64,000 nt of DNA from positions 2,170,001 to 2,234,000 of the forward strand of contig OZ345363.1 of the NCBI GenBank assembly GCA_977006965.1, written 5' to 3'. The position numbers and the translations under genes are program-made. Below, piece by piece: positions 21,720-31,715 of the stretch (its first letter is position 1; each line of letters opens with the position of its first letter). Source of the stretch: Phymatolithon calcareum. Lineage: Eukaryota; Rhodophyta; Florideophyceae; Hapalidiales. Under the pieces are notes generated by a model. It saw only the letters and a list, made by a program, of their open reading frames with translations. It did no database searches and had not been told where the DNA came from.

Positions 21720-22890
21720 CTACATTTTGATGCGCCTATTGTTTTCGTTTGGCACAGGCGGCCTTTTGGACGACAGTGAACCGGCTCCCGGATGTAGCTT
21801 GAGGTCACAAAGTGATACCACAACTTTCTCCCGAAACTCAAGAAGTGTAGGCTTCTCACATTTGTGGAACGGTAGTGCAATAGAGCAGTTCACGATAGTT
21901 TGCTCCAAGAGAAATGTGAAAATTGCATTTGTCCACTTCTGATTGCGCCTCTCGTAATGATTGTACGAGCGAAGCTGATCTGTGAGATCAGCTCTGCCCA
22001 TGAACTCATTATAGTGCAGAAAAACGCGAGGAAGTCTCCGAATTCTTTGCCCTTGATCATTAGTAGAAACGTTTTGCTGAAACCTTTCCTTTCCGTTTAG
22101 CCTTCGCGAAACAAAATATCCTCCGTTCCACTCTCGTCATCAGAGTCACTGGCTTCTGGCGAAGGACTCCGAGTAACCAAAGCCATATTTGAATCTGGTT
22201 CATGTCCTTCTATTTGTTGGGTGCTGATACCTCGAGTCTGCTCATGGTCTCCACTGTCAGGTGTCTCTGGAGACGAAGGATTTCGAGTAACCAAAGTCAC
22301 ATTTGAATTTGGTAATGCTGGTTGATGTCCTTCCATGGGCTGGTTACTGATACCCCGAGTCTGCTCATGGTCTGAACTGTCTGGTGTCCCTGGAGAATTT
22401 CTTTTCCGGCCACGCTTCTTCAACTCTGAGAGCGAATTGCTTAGTTCGTAACGAGCGAACATCTTCTTCTAAAGCTGTCCCGTCCGCAGAAAATTGTGTT
22501 TCTGCCCATCGTTTTAGAAGGTCTTTCTTGCAGGAAAGAGTTCCCGCTGTAGGGAGTCTCAAGGATCTCAAGCAATCCTCCAATGCTTTTCCAGGCCGCA
22601 TCCGGTCTTTCCGCTTAGAGCCTGGTGGATCAGAAAATGATGTTGATGAATATATAGAGATTGAACCCGTTCCTACCTGCACAACGAAAGAGCGCGGGGC
22701 TCTTCAGAGCCATCCATCTTTGTGCTTCCCTTGCAGCGGATGTCCAATCCAAGAACTTGATGATGTCAAAATGTGTGCGCCCTCTGTGATTCTGATGGTA
22801 AAGCTTCTGAACTGCTTCCTTCCCGTGTACGTCACTCTGTACAGTATAGATCCAGCAAAACTCACTCATGCTCTGAAAAACTGCACACAT
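21720..22890 (-). pseudogene. piggyBac transposase (copy B), catalytic core deleted
   Basis: Exon 1 (22890-22677) is joined to exon 2 (from 22621) by a 55-bp GT-AG intron at 22622-22676 that restores the frame. Exon 2 encodes a region with SKRKDRMRPGKALEDCL. After a frame change comes a basic KKRGRKRN stretch and a Pro/Ser/Asp-rich part with an internal repeat of about 40 residues (TPDSSDHEQTRGIS / TPDSGDHEQTRGIS), ending in acidic DSDDESGTED. After a stop at 22097 the sequence goes straight to the C-terminal signature MGRADLTDQLRSYNHYERR...WTNAIFTFLLEQTIVN, the piggyBac pattern G-V/A-D-x-x-DQ-x-RSY. The central catalytic Asp region is missing, so it is inactive. Confidence 0.75.
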
Positions 22891-23413
22891 AACATTCCTA
22901 AGACCCTAATGGTACGACGAACGTAGATTAAAATGGTGCTGGGGCTCAGTAACAGCGGTCAGTACTCCGAAAGGTGGATTTTAAGACCCGAAATGGACTA
23001 TCATTGAATTATTTTAACAATAAAATCTGCAAAAAGTATCCACAAAATAAGAATGACCCAATCAGGACAGATTTGTCCAGAAATGGATGTGCAGTACAAG
23101 AGGGTTAAATCATTTAATTTTTAAATTAAAATACTGTAGAAAACTTGTGACTTTGAACAAATTTACAAATCGTTCTGAGCTTTTTCGCCGATCTCTACCA
23201 TGCAGATTTCATTCTTTCAGAACCCTCGCTGGGCACGGACTTAAATGTATTTAAAAGCTTTATTCACCTGTCGCACCTCGTTTCGACTCATCGGTTCGAC
23301 GAAGAGTGTGGTATCCAGAATCTCTGCCTACACAGGACCAAGCAATTCAGTTTAGACATAATGATTAATGCCCTTTAGTTCGGCCCGAAATTGGAAAATG
23401 CTCGTTTTTTTTC

Positions 23414-23554
23414 CGGATAACATCCGAACTAGATGAAGCCCTCAAGGAAATTTCAGACTTAAGGCCCAAACAACGACTTTCTGATATTCAAAAAGAGATG
23501 CTGGAAATGGCAGTTGACACTGTCCAAAGAAAATGTCCGAGATCAGCTACTTAA
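23414..23554 (+). pseudogene. C-terminal module of an unknown protein, copy 2
   Basis: SELDEALKEISDLRPKQRL continues into SDIQKEMLEMAVDTVQRKC and TAA at 23552-23554. It is the partner of the module at 4836-4967, including similarity in the 3' flank (CGAAAAGTCTCTCAGGTGC). It lies 250 bp upstream of the small secreted peptide gene. No upstream start or domain was found. Confidence 0.5.
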
Positions 23555-23735
23555 ATGAGAAAGTAAGCGAAGGATTGTAGCGCAACGAAAAGTCTCTCAG
23601 GTGCAATGATAGTTGACAAAGGGAGCTTCAACCAAACAAAAATCCCAATCGCTCTGGATAACAGCTCTAGGTCATTTTGCGTCTTAAGGATCACTGAAAT
23701 GCTATCTTACGTTGACTATAGCATCAGATGTGCTG

Positions 23736-23745
23736 CTACATAAAG
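23736..23745 (+). promoter_or_regulatory. TATA-like box of the small secreted peptide
   Basis: CTACATAAAG lies 60 bp before the ATG, the same spacing as the CTATTTAAAG boxes of the two His/Arg-rich secreted genes. Confidence 0.5.
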
Positions 23746-23804
23746 TTCTGGCACGATGTGGTACCCAAAGGAAGTCTTAGAGCATCGCAACCCCACCCAT
23801 CAAC

Positions 23805-23918
23805 ATGGCTCGCATGAAAATGCTGTTTGTCCTTGTCACTCTTGTTGGTTGTGCGTTCGCCTGTACCACTGGTCCAGTTTTCAGATATTGCCGCCAGACC
23901 CAAGAAAGATTCATATGA
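23805..23918 (+). CDS. Small secreted peptide, MAR-type signal (37 aa)
   Basis: MARMKMLFVLVTLVGCAFA is a strong signal peptide and resembles those of 1502-1894 and 10178-10516. Only about 18 residues follow (CTTGPVFRYCRQTQERFI) before TGA, with two Cys. The ATG context (ATGGCTCGCAT) is the same in all three genes. It could be a genuine mini-peptide or a member of the family whose linker and basic tail were lost by a new stop. Nothing downstream resembles the His-rich tail. Confidence 0.5.
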   Translation: MARMKMLFVLVTLVGCAFACTTGPVFRYCRQTQERFI

Positions 23919-23953
23919 TATATCTGTGATGATTCCCTTGAATGTCGCTGCAA

Positions 23954-24060
23954 GGGGATATTTGATGATTTTTTTTGAAGAAGAAGAGTAAGTTTTTTAT
24001 TTAAAAGTTACCAACGCATCTGCAGGCGCTTGGGGCAACTTTGCGAAGGCCATTGGGCCA
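23954..24060 (-). repeat. Repeat B tail, copy 2
   Basis: Read on the minus strand it carries GTTGCCCCAAGCGCCTGCAG, a TTTAAATAAAAAA stretch, and then the terminal ATCATCAAATATCCCC. That last word is also the 3' end of LINE A1 at 14635-14650. Confidence 0.65.
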
Positions 24061-24926
24061 CAAACAGGGTCTATCGTTCTTGTACGTTAGCGTGGTCGAT
24101 TTCGACACGATCTGGCGGAAATACCAAAACCTACCTCTGGCTTAGAGCCTCGAGGGGGAAAAATATTACACTGCCTTGAGTCGCGGGTTTCAGGCTTCGA
24201 GAGCAGCCTTGGCCGCCTAATACATAGCAAGGATTTCGTCGAGTGCCCTCCTTGTAAAAGCACTTTCTTCATATGATAGCTTGTCTTTTGATAGGCCTGA
24301 CTTGAGATCTTCGATAGCATCCTTTCCAGTTTGTCATGAAGGAATCGTACGGTGTGTGGAACCCGATGCCACCGTTCTCGGATATAACATCTCCGTTTAT
24401 AGTGCGAATTTCCAGAATTGCCTTGTAAAACTTCCCCCAATTGGACATTGAACTTGGCGCTCGAACCATGGCACTCCATGAGCACAAATACTCTGTTCAC
24501 GATCTGGCGCAAAAACATCAAGCTCCTCTTGCGATTATTAGTCTCAAGAACTATAAAGGGTGTAGGCGAGACAGCCGCAAGAGGGCGTTCAGAGCTCCCG
24601 TTGATTTTATGGTAAGTTTTTATTGCCTTCTGTGGAGAGTGTGGTTGATACAGAACAAGGAACTCGGCGTTTGGCGAAGAAGATTTTCGACACCGAGTGT
24701 AAGCAGGCGTTCGAGGTGCAGAAATTTGCCTGCTGGGACTCGGTACAACCATCCGACAGGAACAAGTGCCTTCGCCAGACTTCCCTGCATTGAGGTTAAC
24801 AATATTGATAGTCTTAATCTTAGTTTTCTTGATTGGTTTCTGAACAAGGACCGATTTCACGCGAAGAGACGTGCTCGAGCGACCCTTGGTTTCATCAACG
24901 CGCACCTCTTGAACTGTGCCGTTCAC
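24061..24926 (-). other. Upstream part of repeat B copy 2, possible ORF relic
   Basis: The minus strand has an open frame of up to 279 residues and a second overlapping frame containing SNWGKFYKAILEIRTINGD and GIGFHTPYDSFMTNW, which looks more protein-like. The first 60 bp next to the tail also aligns with the B copy at 41933-42060 (ACCTCTGG...GGGAAAAATA). I do not recognise a domain. It may be the degraded coding part of the element that owns the B tail. Confidence 0.35.
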
Positions 24927-25724
24927 CTTTTTGACTTGGAAAACGCTCCGTATAGTAAGCAGAACTCTGCGGGACTTTTCGCTGATGCTGCTTTGCTGTG
25001 TACGGCTGAACTGAACACTCGGCGCGGTCCTTTTCTCGAGGCATGGCAGATGTCTTTTTTCTGAGCGACAAGCAGATTTTCGTTCCTACCGGCGAACAGC
25101 GCAGGTGTAAGATAGGAAAAGGGAAACTCCCCACCAAGAAAAAAAGGTCACCTTTCCGAATCAGGCGCTAAAAAACTGGTCCGCGTTGATTTTACCAACG
25201 TTTATGAGCTTTTAAATCCACCCTCAATTGAGGGAAATTCCCTTACTTGAAGGTGTTCGTCACATAGACACTAGCCGTGTAGTGGTGTGCAGCAGTACTC
25301 ATGAGAAGCAGTCATGCGAGTACCCTGAATAATCCAGTCCAGGAGCATTTAGAGGCCACCTACATGTTGAGTAAAGTACACTAAAGTGTGGCACAGATAT
25401 CCTGCAATAAAGAAAGAAAGTTATCACCCAACAGCCTAAGATGCGAGCAAACCCAAACGCCTGGTCTCCCTTGACCGCACATGGACTAATGGTTGAGAAC
25501 AGTGGCCGAAAGACAGACGTCTGCTCACACATCGAGCCGGAACCGACCTATACCAAGCTGAAACCGCTCTCCGCTTCATGTAGAAGACTACATGAGTCAA
25601 TGTAAACATTCAACGTATATGCAACATACCGCTAGATATGCATGTCATGGTCGTTAAGCCTTGAAGTCTCATCCAAATCATGTCGATCTCTCGTCTGTAC
25701 ATTGACTCATTAATGTAAAATAGT
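24927..25724. other. No gene seen; short inverted word pair
   Basis: ACATGAGTCAATGTA near 25592 and TACATTGACTCATTAATGTA near 25698 form an imperfect inverted repeat. No other feature is supported. Confidence 0.4.
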
Positions 25725-26192
25725 GCTTCCGAAAGTACGTCATCGTCAATTGGCGGTGAAGTGGGCGTTTGGGAGATTTCCCCCACTGAGCACGACACTA
25801 CTAGAAGACAAATTTGGCGAAATCATATCAAGGCTATTGCACACGGTTGAAACGTCTTTGGCGAGATACCAGCTGACTGGAGAAGAGACCAAGAAGACCG
25901 AAGAAGCACTGGACCAGCTACTCTTCTTTACCAGTGCCTTTTACGAGGACATGGAATAGAAAAACAAAGGATAAGAATTGCGAGCTCGAATCGCCGCTGA
26001 GCGCATAGAGGACTCTAAGCTTTTCCCACATCCGTCCGATGTGGGTTTTTGCAGCTAGGGCCACGATATACAAGATTGCGGAAGAAGCATATATGAATGT
26101 TATACTATGCTATAAGGCTGTAGAAACTGAAGTGCATCTCCCTTACAGTTTAAAGAGTGTTACTGAGAGCGTTTAATAAATACTACTAAAAA
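25725..26192 (+). mobile_element. LINE family D, copy D2 (468 bp, 5'-truncated)
   Basis: Flanked by the 13-bp duplication AATGTAAAATAGT (25712-25724 and 26193-26205). It begins at CTTCCGAAAGTACG in the ORF2 tail, keeps the frame to FYEDME and TAA at about 25957-25959, and contains the 3' UTR hairpin at 26025-26045. It differs from D1 at only a few positions, so both are recent. It shows the intact TTAA in the tail that piggyBac A used in D1. Confidence 0.9.
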
Positions 26193-26869
26193 AATGTAAA
26201 ATAGTATTACAGTCCACGTAGAAATGTGGGTGGTGGAACCACTATAATTGCTTTAAGTGTAGTTTCCAAAACTACGAGCCTAAGTTGGAGAAGGACTATT
26301 GTGATAGCGATGTAGGCTTGGAGATGGCCTTCCTTGACAGACTTTAAAAGATCTGCGGTTTTATTGGAAACATAAAACCGAAATTATGGAGACTTATCTT
26401 TCACGGCATCCAACGGTCTAGCTCCCCACAGACAGCGAGCTGTGTCGCGCTTCTCTTTACTAGAGTGTCCAGACACCGTCCTGTAACTTTTCCTAACCTC
26501 CCCCGGAGAAGCACCGCTTGCGGCGAACCGGATTGCCATGGTTGCAGCCGTGCGATAGCTTGACTACTACTATAAAAGATTATGAAGGGTGCGTGAGTGG
26601 TCAACAAAAAAACGCGGCCTGCCAACTCGAAAACCTCACCTGTCAACCTTCCACCGAGATATCAGATATCGCACGAGTCCTTGTGGCAAACGGACAGCCG
26701 GCGTACCATAGAGCTCCTTACGCTGTTCGTTGCCTTACGCGGGGTTCACGTCTCGGTTCAAGCACGTTCTGAAGTGCGTGCCTCCGTATGAACGCGTCTG
26801 CAAGCTTGCGATGCTTGTGCTGGAAATCAAATTTTCTTTGGCGTCCGCCTTGATATAGGGACTTCATTC
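26193..26869. other. No gene seen
   Basis: The frames at 26401-26791 lack recognisable motifs. No repeats were matched elsewhere in the window. Confidence 0.4.
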
Positions 26870-28385
26870 GGCGTGTCTCTTATTCGTAACACTCCTGGCA
26901 ACTTCTTATGCCTGTTTATCAGAATTTTCACAGAGCGATCTCTTCGCATTTTTTCCACACTTGGATTGCATCTTCTAATCGCCGCTTCTTTGACACTTTA
27001 CCTTCTTCTCTTTGTTTCAATGCTTTGTTGAGATGCTCCTCGTTTCTGAGATAGTTAATGTCCTTCGATACTTCTGCCATATCCTCATTTCTTCCTCTTT
27101 ATTCTTCTGCCTGTTCCAGGTACGTTTTCCGTTTTAACAGGCTTAAAACAAACCTTTCCTCTTGGTGAGCCCTCCTCACCTCCGGACTATCTAGCCGACA
27201 GAGTACTCTCATTCGATTTTTTCGATGGTCCGCATATTTCCCGAAAACGTACTTGTAAAAAAGACCTTCTGCTCCCTCAATTGCTGATAGCAACCGCTTC
27301 GTCATCGGAGTCAGGTGACTTCCGTACTCCCACTTGGGAGAATCAACGACTTGAAAATCCTGATGCATATTTCAGGGTGGAATCCACTGACATTAACGCC
27401 GCTCTATCTAAGTTTGTGGATGCATCCAACTGTATTCCGCACTCTCGACATTGCTGTATCGTCTGTAACTCCAATGTTGTTCATTCTAACGCCCAGGTAA
27501 GAAAGTCTCCACGCTTGGTGTAGCTCTTTTCTGGGAAGCATGAACTTTTCCTTAGGTAGCCCCTTGTACTTAAGCACTTCGCTCTTTCCTGGCTTTGTGT
27601 TCCATGTCATAGAATTTTCGTCTGCCCACTCCGTCGCTATGTCCAGTAGCCTTCGTAACCCTTTCGCATTCTTGGCCTGTAGAAGCACATCGTCCGCAAA
27701 TAAATAAACTGGCTGCTCGGAGACAGTTCCTGTTACTTTTCCAGTGGCTCCGGCAAACGCATCTATGAATATGTTATAAAGGCACGAGCTTAATGGGGAC
27801 CCTTGTGGAACCTCTGTCGATAATGCACCGTGTTTTTGATTCGTCCCCTGCGGATGTGATCCACGACGGATTCAGTAAGTAGGCTACCATCCGAGTAATG
27901 TGCATTGCCAATTTGGTGGTCAGACGCTCCATGAGGATGTCCCTTGGGACACTATCATAGGCTGCAGATAGGTCGAGGAATTCAACATAAGGATGCCCAC
28001 TTCTCATAGTATTGTTTGCACGGAGTATGGCCAGATGCGTGCTCTTATCCCTCCGGAAACCAACTTATGCCTTGATGAAGATAATCTTCCTGGCTTGGCT
28101 TAGTAAGGAAACGGGTCGGTAGTTTGCCGCAATGTGCGCTGGTCCATTCTTGTAGAAGGGAATTAGTGTTGCTTGTCTCCATTGGCGTGGGGGGCATTTC
28201 AGTCGGCCACATGTCTCCCATATAGCAAATATCAGGTCGAAGCATACTGCCTTGTTAGCATGTAGCATCTCAACCGCTATGCCTTCTGGACCAATTGCCT
28301 TCCCTTTTGAGGCCCTGTTGAAAACTCTTCGTAGATACCTCCTCATTGCTCTGTTCACCGTAAATCCTTCTAGTTTCACATTCCA
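26870..28385 (-). mobile_element. LINE family A, copy A2 (RT portion, decayed)
   Basis: In order on the minus strand: RT fingers with AVEMLHANKAV and IPFYKNGPAHIAANYRPVSL, motif A LDLSAAYDSVPRD, a damaged motif B (frameshift at RGSTRVP), a segment with TKPGKSEVLKYKGLP, and the C-terminal YGSHLTPMTKRLLSAIEGAE. Several stops and frameshifts separate them. The copy begins abruptly at about 28385. The motif C region reads LYLFADDVLLQA across a break near 27690. Confidence 0.8.
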
Positions 28386-28620
28386 GTCCTACGCGCCTAA
28401 GGGTTCTTCCAGGCGACCACCGTTTGCGGCACCCAGACGCTGTCGGGCGACTTAAGTTGGCGCGAGAGCGTCCTAGCGCGCGGACGCTTCTCGAATGCCG
28501 CTGGTTGCGGGTCGAGACGGTGTCTAACGACCTGTCTCGGCGCGGGAATCCTTCGCGCGGCGCTGCTCCTCCACTGCCACTGGTTGTGGCTTCAAGACAG
28601 TGTTTGCTGTGATGCCGATC
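28386..28620. repeat. GC-rich degenerate tandem repeat, about 80 bp x 3
   Basis: Three successive units each carry a C-G-C-G-rich start, a segment like GCCGCTGGTTGCGG or GCCACTGGTTGTGG, and a GACGGTGTC/GACGCTGTC/GACAGTGTT word. The stretch is much more GC-rich than its surroundings and abuts the truncated 5' end of LINE A2. Confidence 0.45.
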
Positions 28621-28899
28621 AACGCCCGAATATCATCGCGTGTGGTCGCTTTCTGGTTGCTACCAGATGTGCCTCTCAGGCATAACAAATTGTATCGATC
28701 TATGCGGGTCACAGGCGGTAACTGTCTTGCACAGGGGCGTATGCCATCATTGGTGGTCTGCACGCCGTGTATGATCTCAAGAAGTATGTGATGGCAGGAT
28801 TGAGGCGGGAAAATCTGAGAAGATCGCCATACATCCCTCCGTCTCTGGCCTTGCTGTTCCGACAAAGGGTGTTCTTCGAAAAGGGTATGCTTTTAAGAT

Positions 28900-29425
28900 T
28901 CATTGCGGTGCCACAATCTCAAGTTTTGATCTGATTTGTGCATGCACCAAAGTATGCGACAGAAATCTGCACTCTATTGTTGATGTCTTCAGCGTCGCCA
29001 AGGAAAAAAATCTTACTGACCAGGACCTACTGATGTTCAGCACTTCTACTAAGCAGCAGAAAGTATCCCAGAGGCATTGTGGTAATAGGCTCTGGCGAGG
29101 ACTGCGTCAAGGCGTCCTCGTTTTTCGGCCGCTTCCGTCCGCGAAATCCCTCGGCATATATCGATAACTACGACGAACTAGCAGCGATGCTGCTGGAAAC
29201 CCTTCAACTCAACATAACGCAACCACAGATGAATGATAGAACCGAAGAGGAAGTGAAAAAAGCAATGGACAAATTAATGATGCTAGAAAGCGAGATGCAA
29301 GAGGAGATGATGGTGTGATGATGGAGGCGATATGCTGCAGTCTTGCCCTGGAAGGGTTACAGCGCAATGCGAAGCTGCTCTGGTGTCGGCCTGCGCCGGC
29401 GTGAGGGCTTCAAAAATAAAAACCT
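28900..29425 (+). mobile_element. LINE 3' fragment of a third, D-like subfamily
   Basis: The frame at 29079-29318 ends FFGRFRPRNPSAYIDNYDEL...EEVKKAMDKLMML...MV, aligning with the family D terminus (FGRFPPLSTTLLEDKF...EEALDQLLFF...FYEDME) at low identity. A tail with GAAGCTGCTCTG and GGGCTTCAAAAATAAAAACC follows, like a LINE 3' end. The upstream part to 28900 is less certain. Confidence 0.5.
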
Positions 29426-29869
29426 ACAATTCACTCTGGGGACGTCAGTAACCCCCCCGCGTGGATTGCCGCGCAACACAACAGACCCGGGAAGTCGCTA
29501 AACTCACCCATGGCGCCTCGGCTCAGAAACGACTCGGGACGTCGCAAACTCCCATGTGGATACCGCCGCTCGTTAAGAGACGGTAAACTCTGCGTGCTAA
29601 TAGAAGCGATATGATTTTCACCCTCGAGATCTCATCTTTTTTATTTTTATTTTTTTGAATTGAAACACTCATAAGACTGTAAGGGAGATGCGTTTCAGAT
29701 GCTACTACCTTGGTAGCTCTGTTACTCTGTTAAAGCCCGCAAAAGCTCGTTGCTATCGTCGTCGCCCTAGCTGCAAAAACCTTCCTTCAGAGAGGGTGGA
29801 GGGAAAAGCTTAGAGTCCACTTGTCTTGTTCGTAGGAATCTCAGCGTCGCCGTTCTATTTTGTCTTGGT

Positions 29870-31304
29870 CTATTCCATGTCGTCATAAAAGACGATTGTG
29901 AGGAATAGTATTTTGTCAAGTGCCTTTTCAGTCTCACTAGTCTCCTCTTCTGCTAGTCGATATCTTTGAAGGTACGCTTCGAGCTTGTTCATGAGAGTTG
30001 GTACGATTTCACCGAATTTGTCTTCCAGAAGTGTGGTACTCAATGGGGGAAAACATCCGAATGCCCATTTAATCGCCAATTGGCGGTGACGTGCTTTCGG
30101 TAGTCTGATGATGGCTGGAGTAGACCTCGGAATATCATAAGGAATTTTCCTCTTTCTGCTCGCCTCCAAGACTTCTCCATCGTCTTTAAAGAGCAAGTCC
30201 CACAACGATTTTGCTGTAACTCGCTGCTTAAGATAGGTTAGTGCTGTCTCGAATAGGTCGTGCTGTAACATTGATGATATGTTACGACACACCCATTGCA
30301 ATTCCTCAACGTCTCTTTCCTCTCTTGGGACTGCGAGCAAGCCCATTTTCCTTGTTCTGGCTCGTCCAAGCATTCGTAACGCTAGAACTAGTCTTCTGTC
30401 TTCCGCATTATGTATGCGACAGAGAAGACGAAGTCTCGCGGGTCGATTTTTTGCGATTGGACCAAATACTTGTCCGAAAAAAGTCTTCTCCACGTCTGTA
30501 ATAGCTGTTTGAGCTCTTGTCGTCCATGGCGTCAGGTGCATGGCATATTCCCATCTTGGCTGTATCAAGGCCTGGTACATCTTGATTGCTTTTAAGGGGC
30601 TGAGTCCCCGGGCTGTTACACCAAGGGATCTCAGCTGATACACTGCTATCTTGGCCTGTCGGATGCGTTCAAGAATTTTCTTGTCGGCAACTCCCTCAGT
30701 GCTGAGTGATATGCCAAGGTATGGGACTTCTTTGACTTTTGTCAGCGTTTTCCCAGAAAGCTTGAATGTGGGTGATCTTGTGCCTTCGGAGAGAAGAACT
30801 TCGCTCTTCCCGGCTTTCGTGTTCCACCTCATTTGTCTATCTCTTGCCCATTGCGAAGAAACATTTAACAGTCTCTGTAGTCCGACTGGTAATTTTTGCC
30901 GTTAGGAGCACGTCGTCCGCGAAAAGAACTGCTGTCACGTCGGCAACATCTCTAGGAACTTGGCTTATTCTTTCGGCGAATTCGTCCATGAATAGATTAT
31001 ACAAACTTGGGCTCAGCGGGGATCCCTGAGGTACTCCCCTGTCGATTAGAAACAAGTTTTGCTGGGGATCACCAATCGCTGACACCCAGGACGGTGTTAA
31101 GAAAGCGTCGATCATCTCGCATAGATCTTGTGGTAGAACAACTCTCATTCGCTCTTGCAAGTACTTTCGTGGAACTGTGTCGTACGCTGCCGTCAAGTCC
31201 AATACTGAAATGCATCAATGTCCTCGGTTCTGTCGTTCCAGAGCCCTTACGATTGCTAGCTCCGTGCTCTTGCCTTTGTGGAATCCCAGTTGGATTCTGT
31301 GGTT
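29870..31304 (-). pseudogene. LINE D3 ORF2: RT core and C-terminal domain
   Basis: Motif A LDLTAAYDTVPRK, motif B RGVPQGSPLSPSLYNLFMDE and motif C VLFADDVLLTA are intact. A frameshift near 30835-30900 separates them from the C-terminal frame (30832-29870), which ends FYDDME. A stop lies at about 31205 between FHKGKSTELAIV and motif A. Endonuclease and fingers lie upstream at 38774-39912 and 33088-33397. Confidence 0.85.
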
Positions 31305-31494
31305 TGTAGACACGCAATGCTACACGAGTGTAATTAGCGACACTTACACTCTCTGCGATATCATAACGCCCCTGCCCATTTGAAGCGGCGATCCTGATCG
31401 CACCTTAGACTGGGCATCTCATCTTCTCATCGGAGAGAGACCACCCCTTTTCAAGATAAACCCATTCTTTATCTTATCACTCCCAGTGATTACA
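31305..31494. repeat. Terminal direct repeat of F, left
   Basis: 190 bp with TG...CA ends. A central word is CGATATCATAACGCCCCTGC. It differs from the right copy at scattered sites. Confidence 0.75.
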
Positions 31495-31715
31495 GAATTT
31501 TCTTTCCTGCAGGAGAATGTTTGAGTGCTAAGACGAAGATTGTTCAAGTTTGAATTGGAAATAGATGACCATCGAACCATGGGAAGCGGAAGCCTTTCGT
31601 TGGCGCAATCTACCGATCGGCAACCAACCGCCACGCTATTCCAACCCGTGAGCCACCCGATTTTACGAAGTCTCGACCCAAGTGCTGTGACAAGGTTTTT
31701 GAAGGCGAGGAAACG

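Larger units (their letters stand above)
14223..23104. mobile_element. piggyBac copy B, left end lost, carrying LINE D1
   Basis: The right end is intact: the inverted-repeat word CCCTCTTGTACTGCACATCC (read on the minus strand) sits next to TTAA at 23105-23108. The left terminus is missing; homology to copy A begins at 14223 with GCGATTTTCGTGTCC. The element is split at 14604-21197 by LINE D1, whose 13-bp duplication TTCACGATCCGTC lies at 14591-14603 and 21198-21210. Compared with copy A, B carries an extra segment at about 21636-22655 holding piggyBac transposase coding sequence on the minus strand. B is therefore closer to the autonomous form. Confidence 0.8.
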
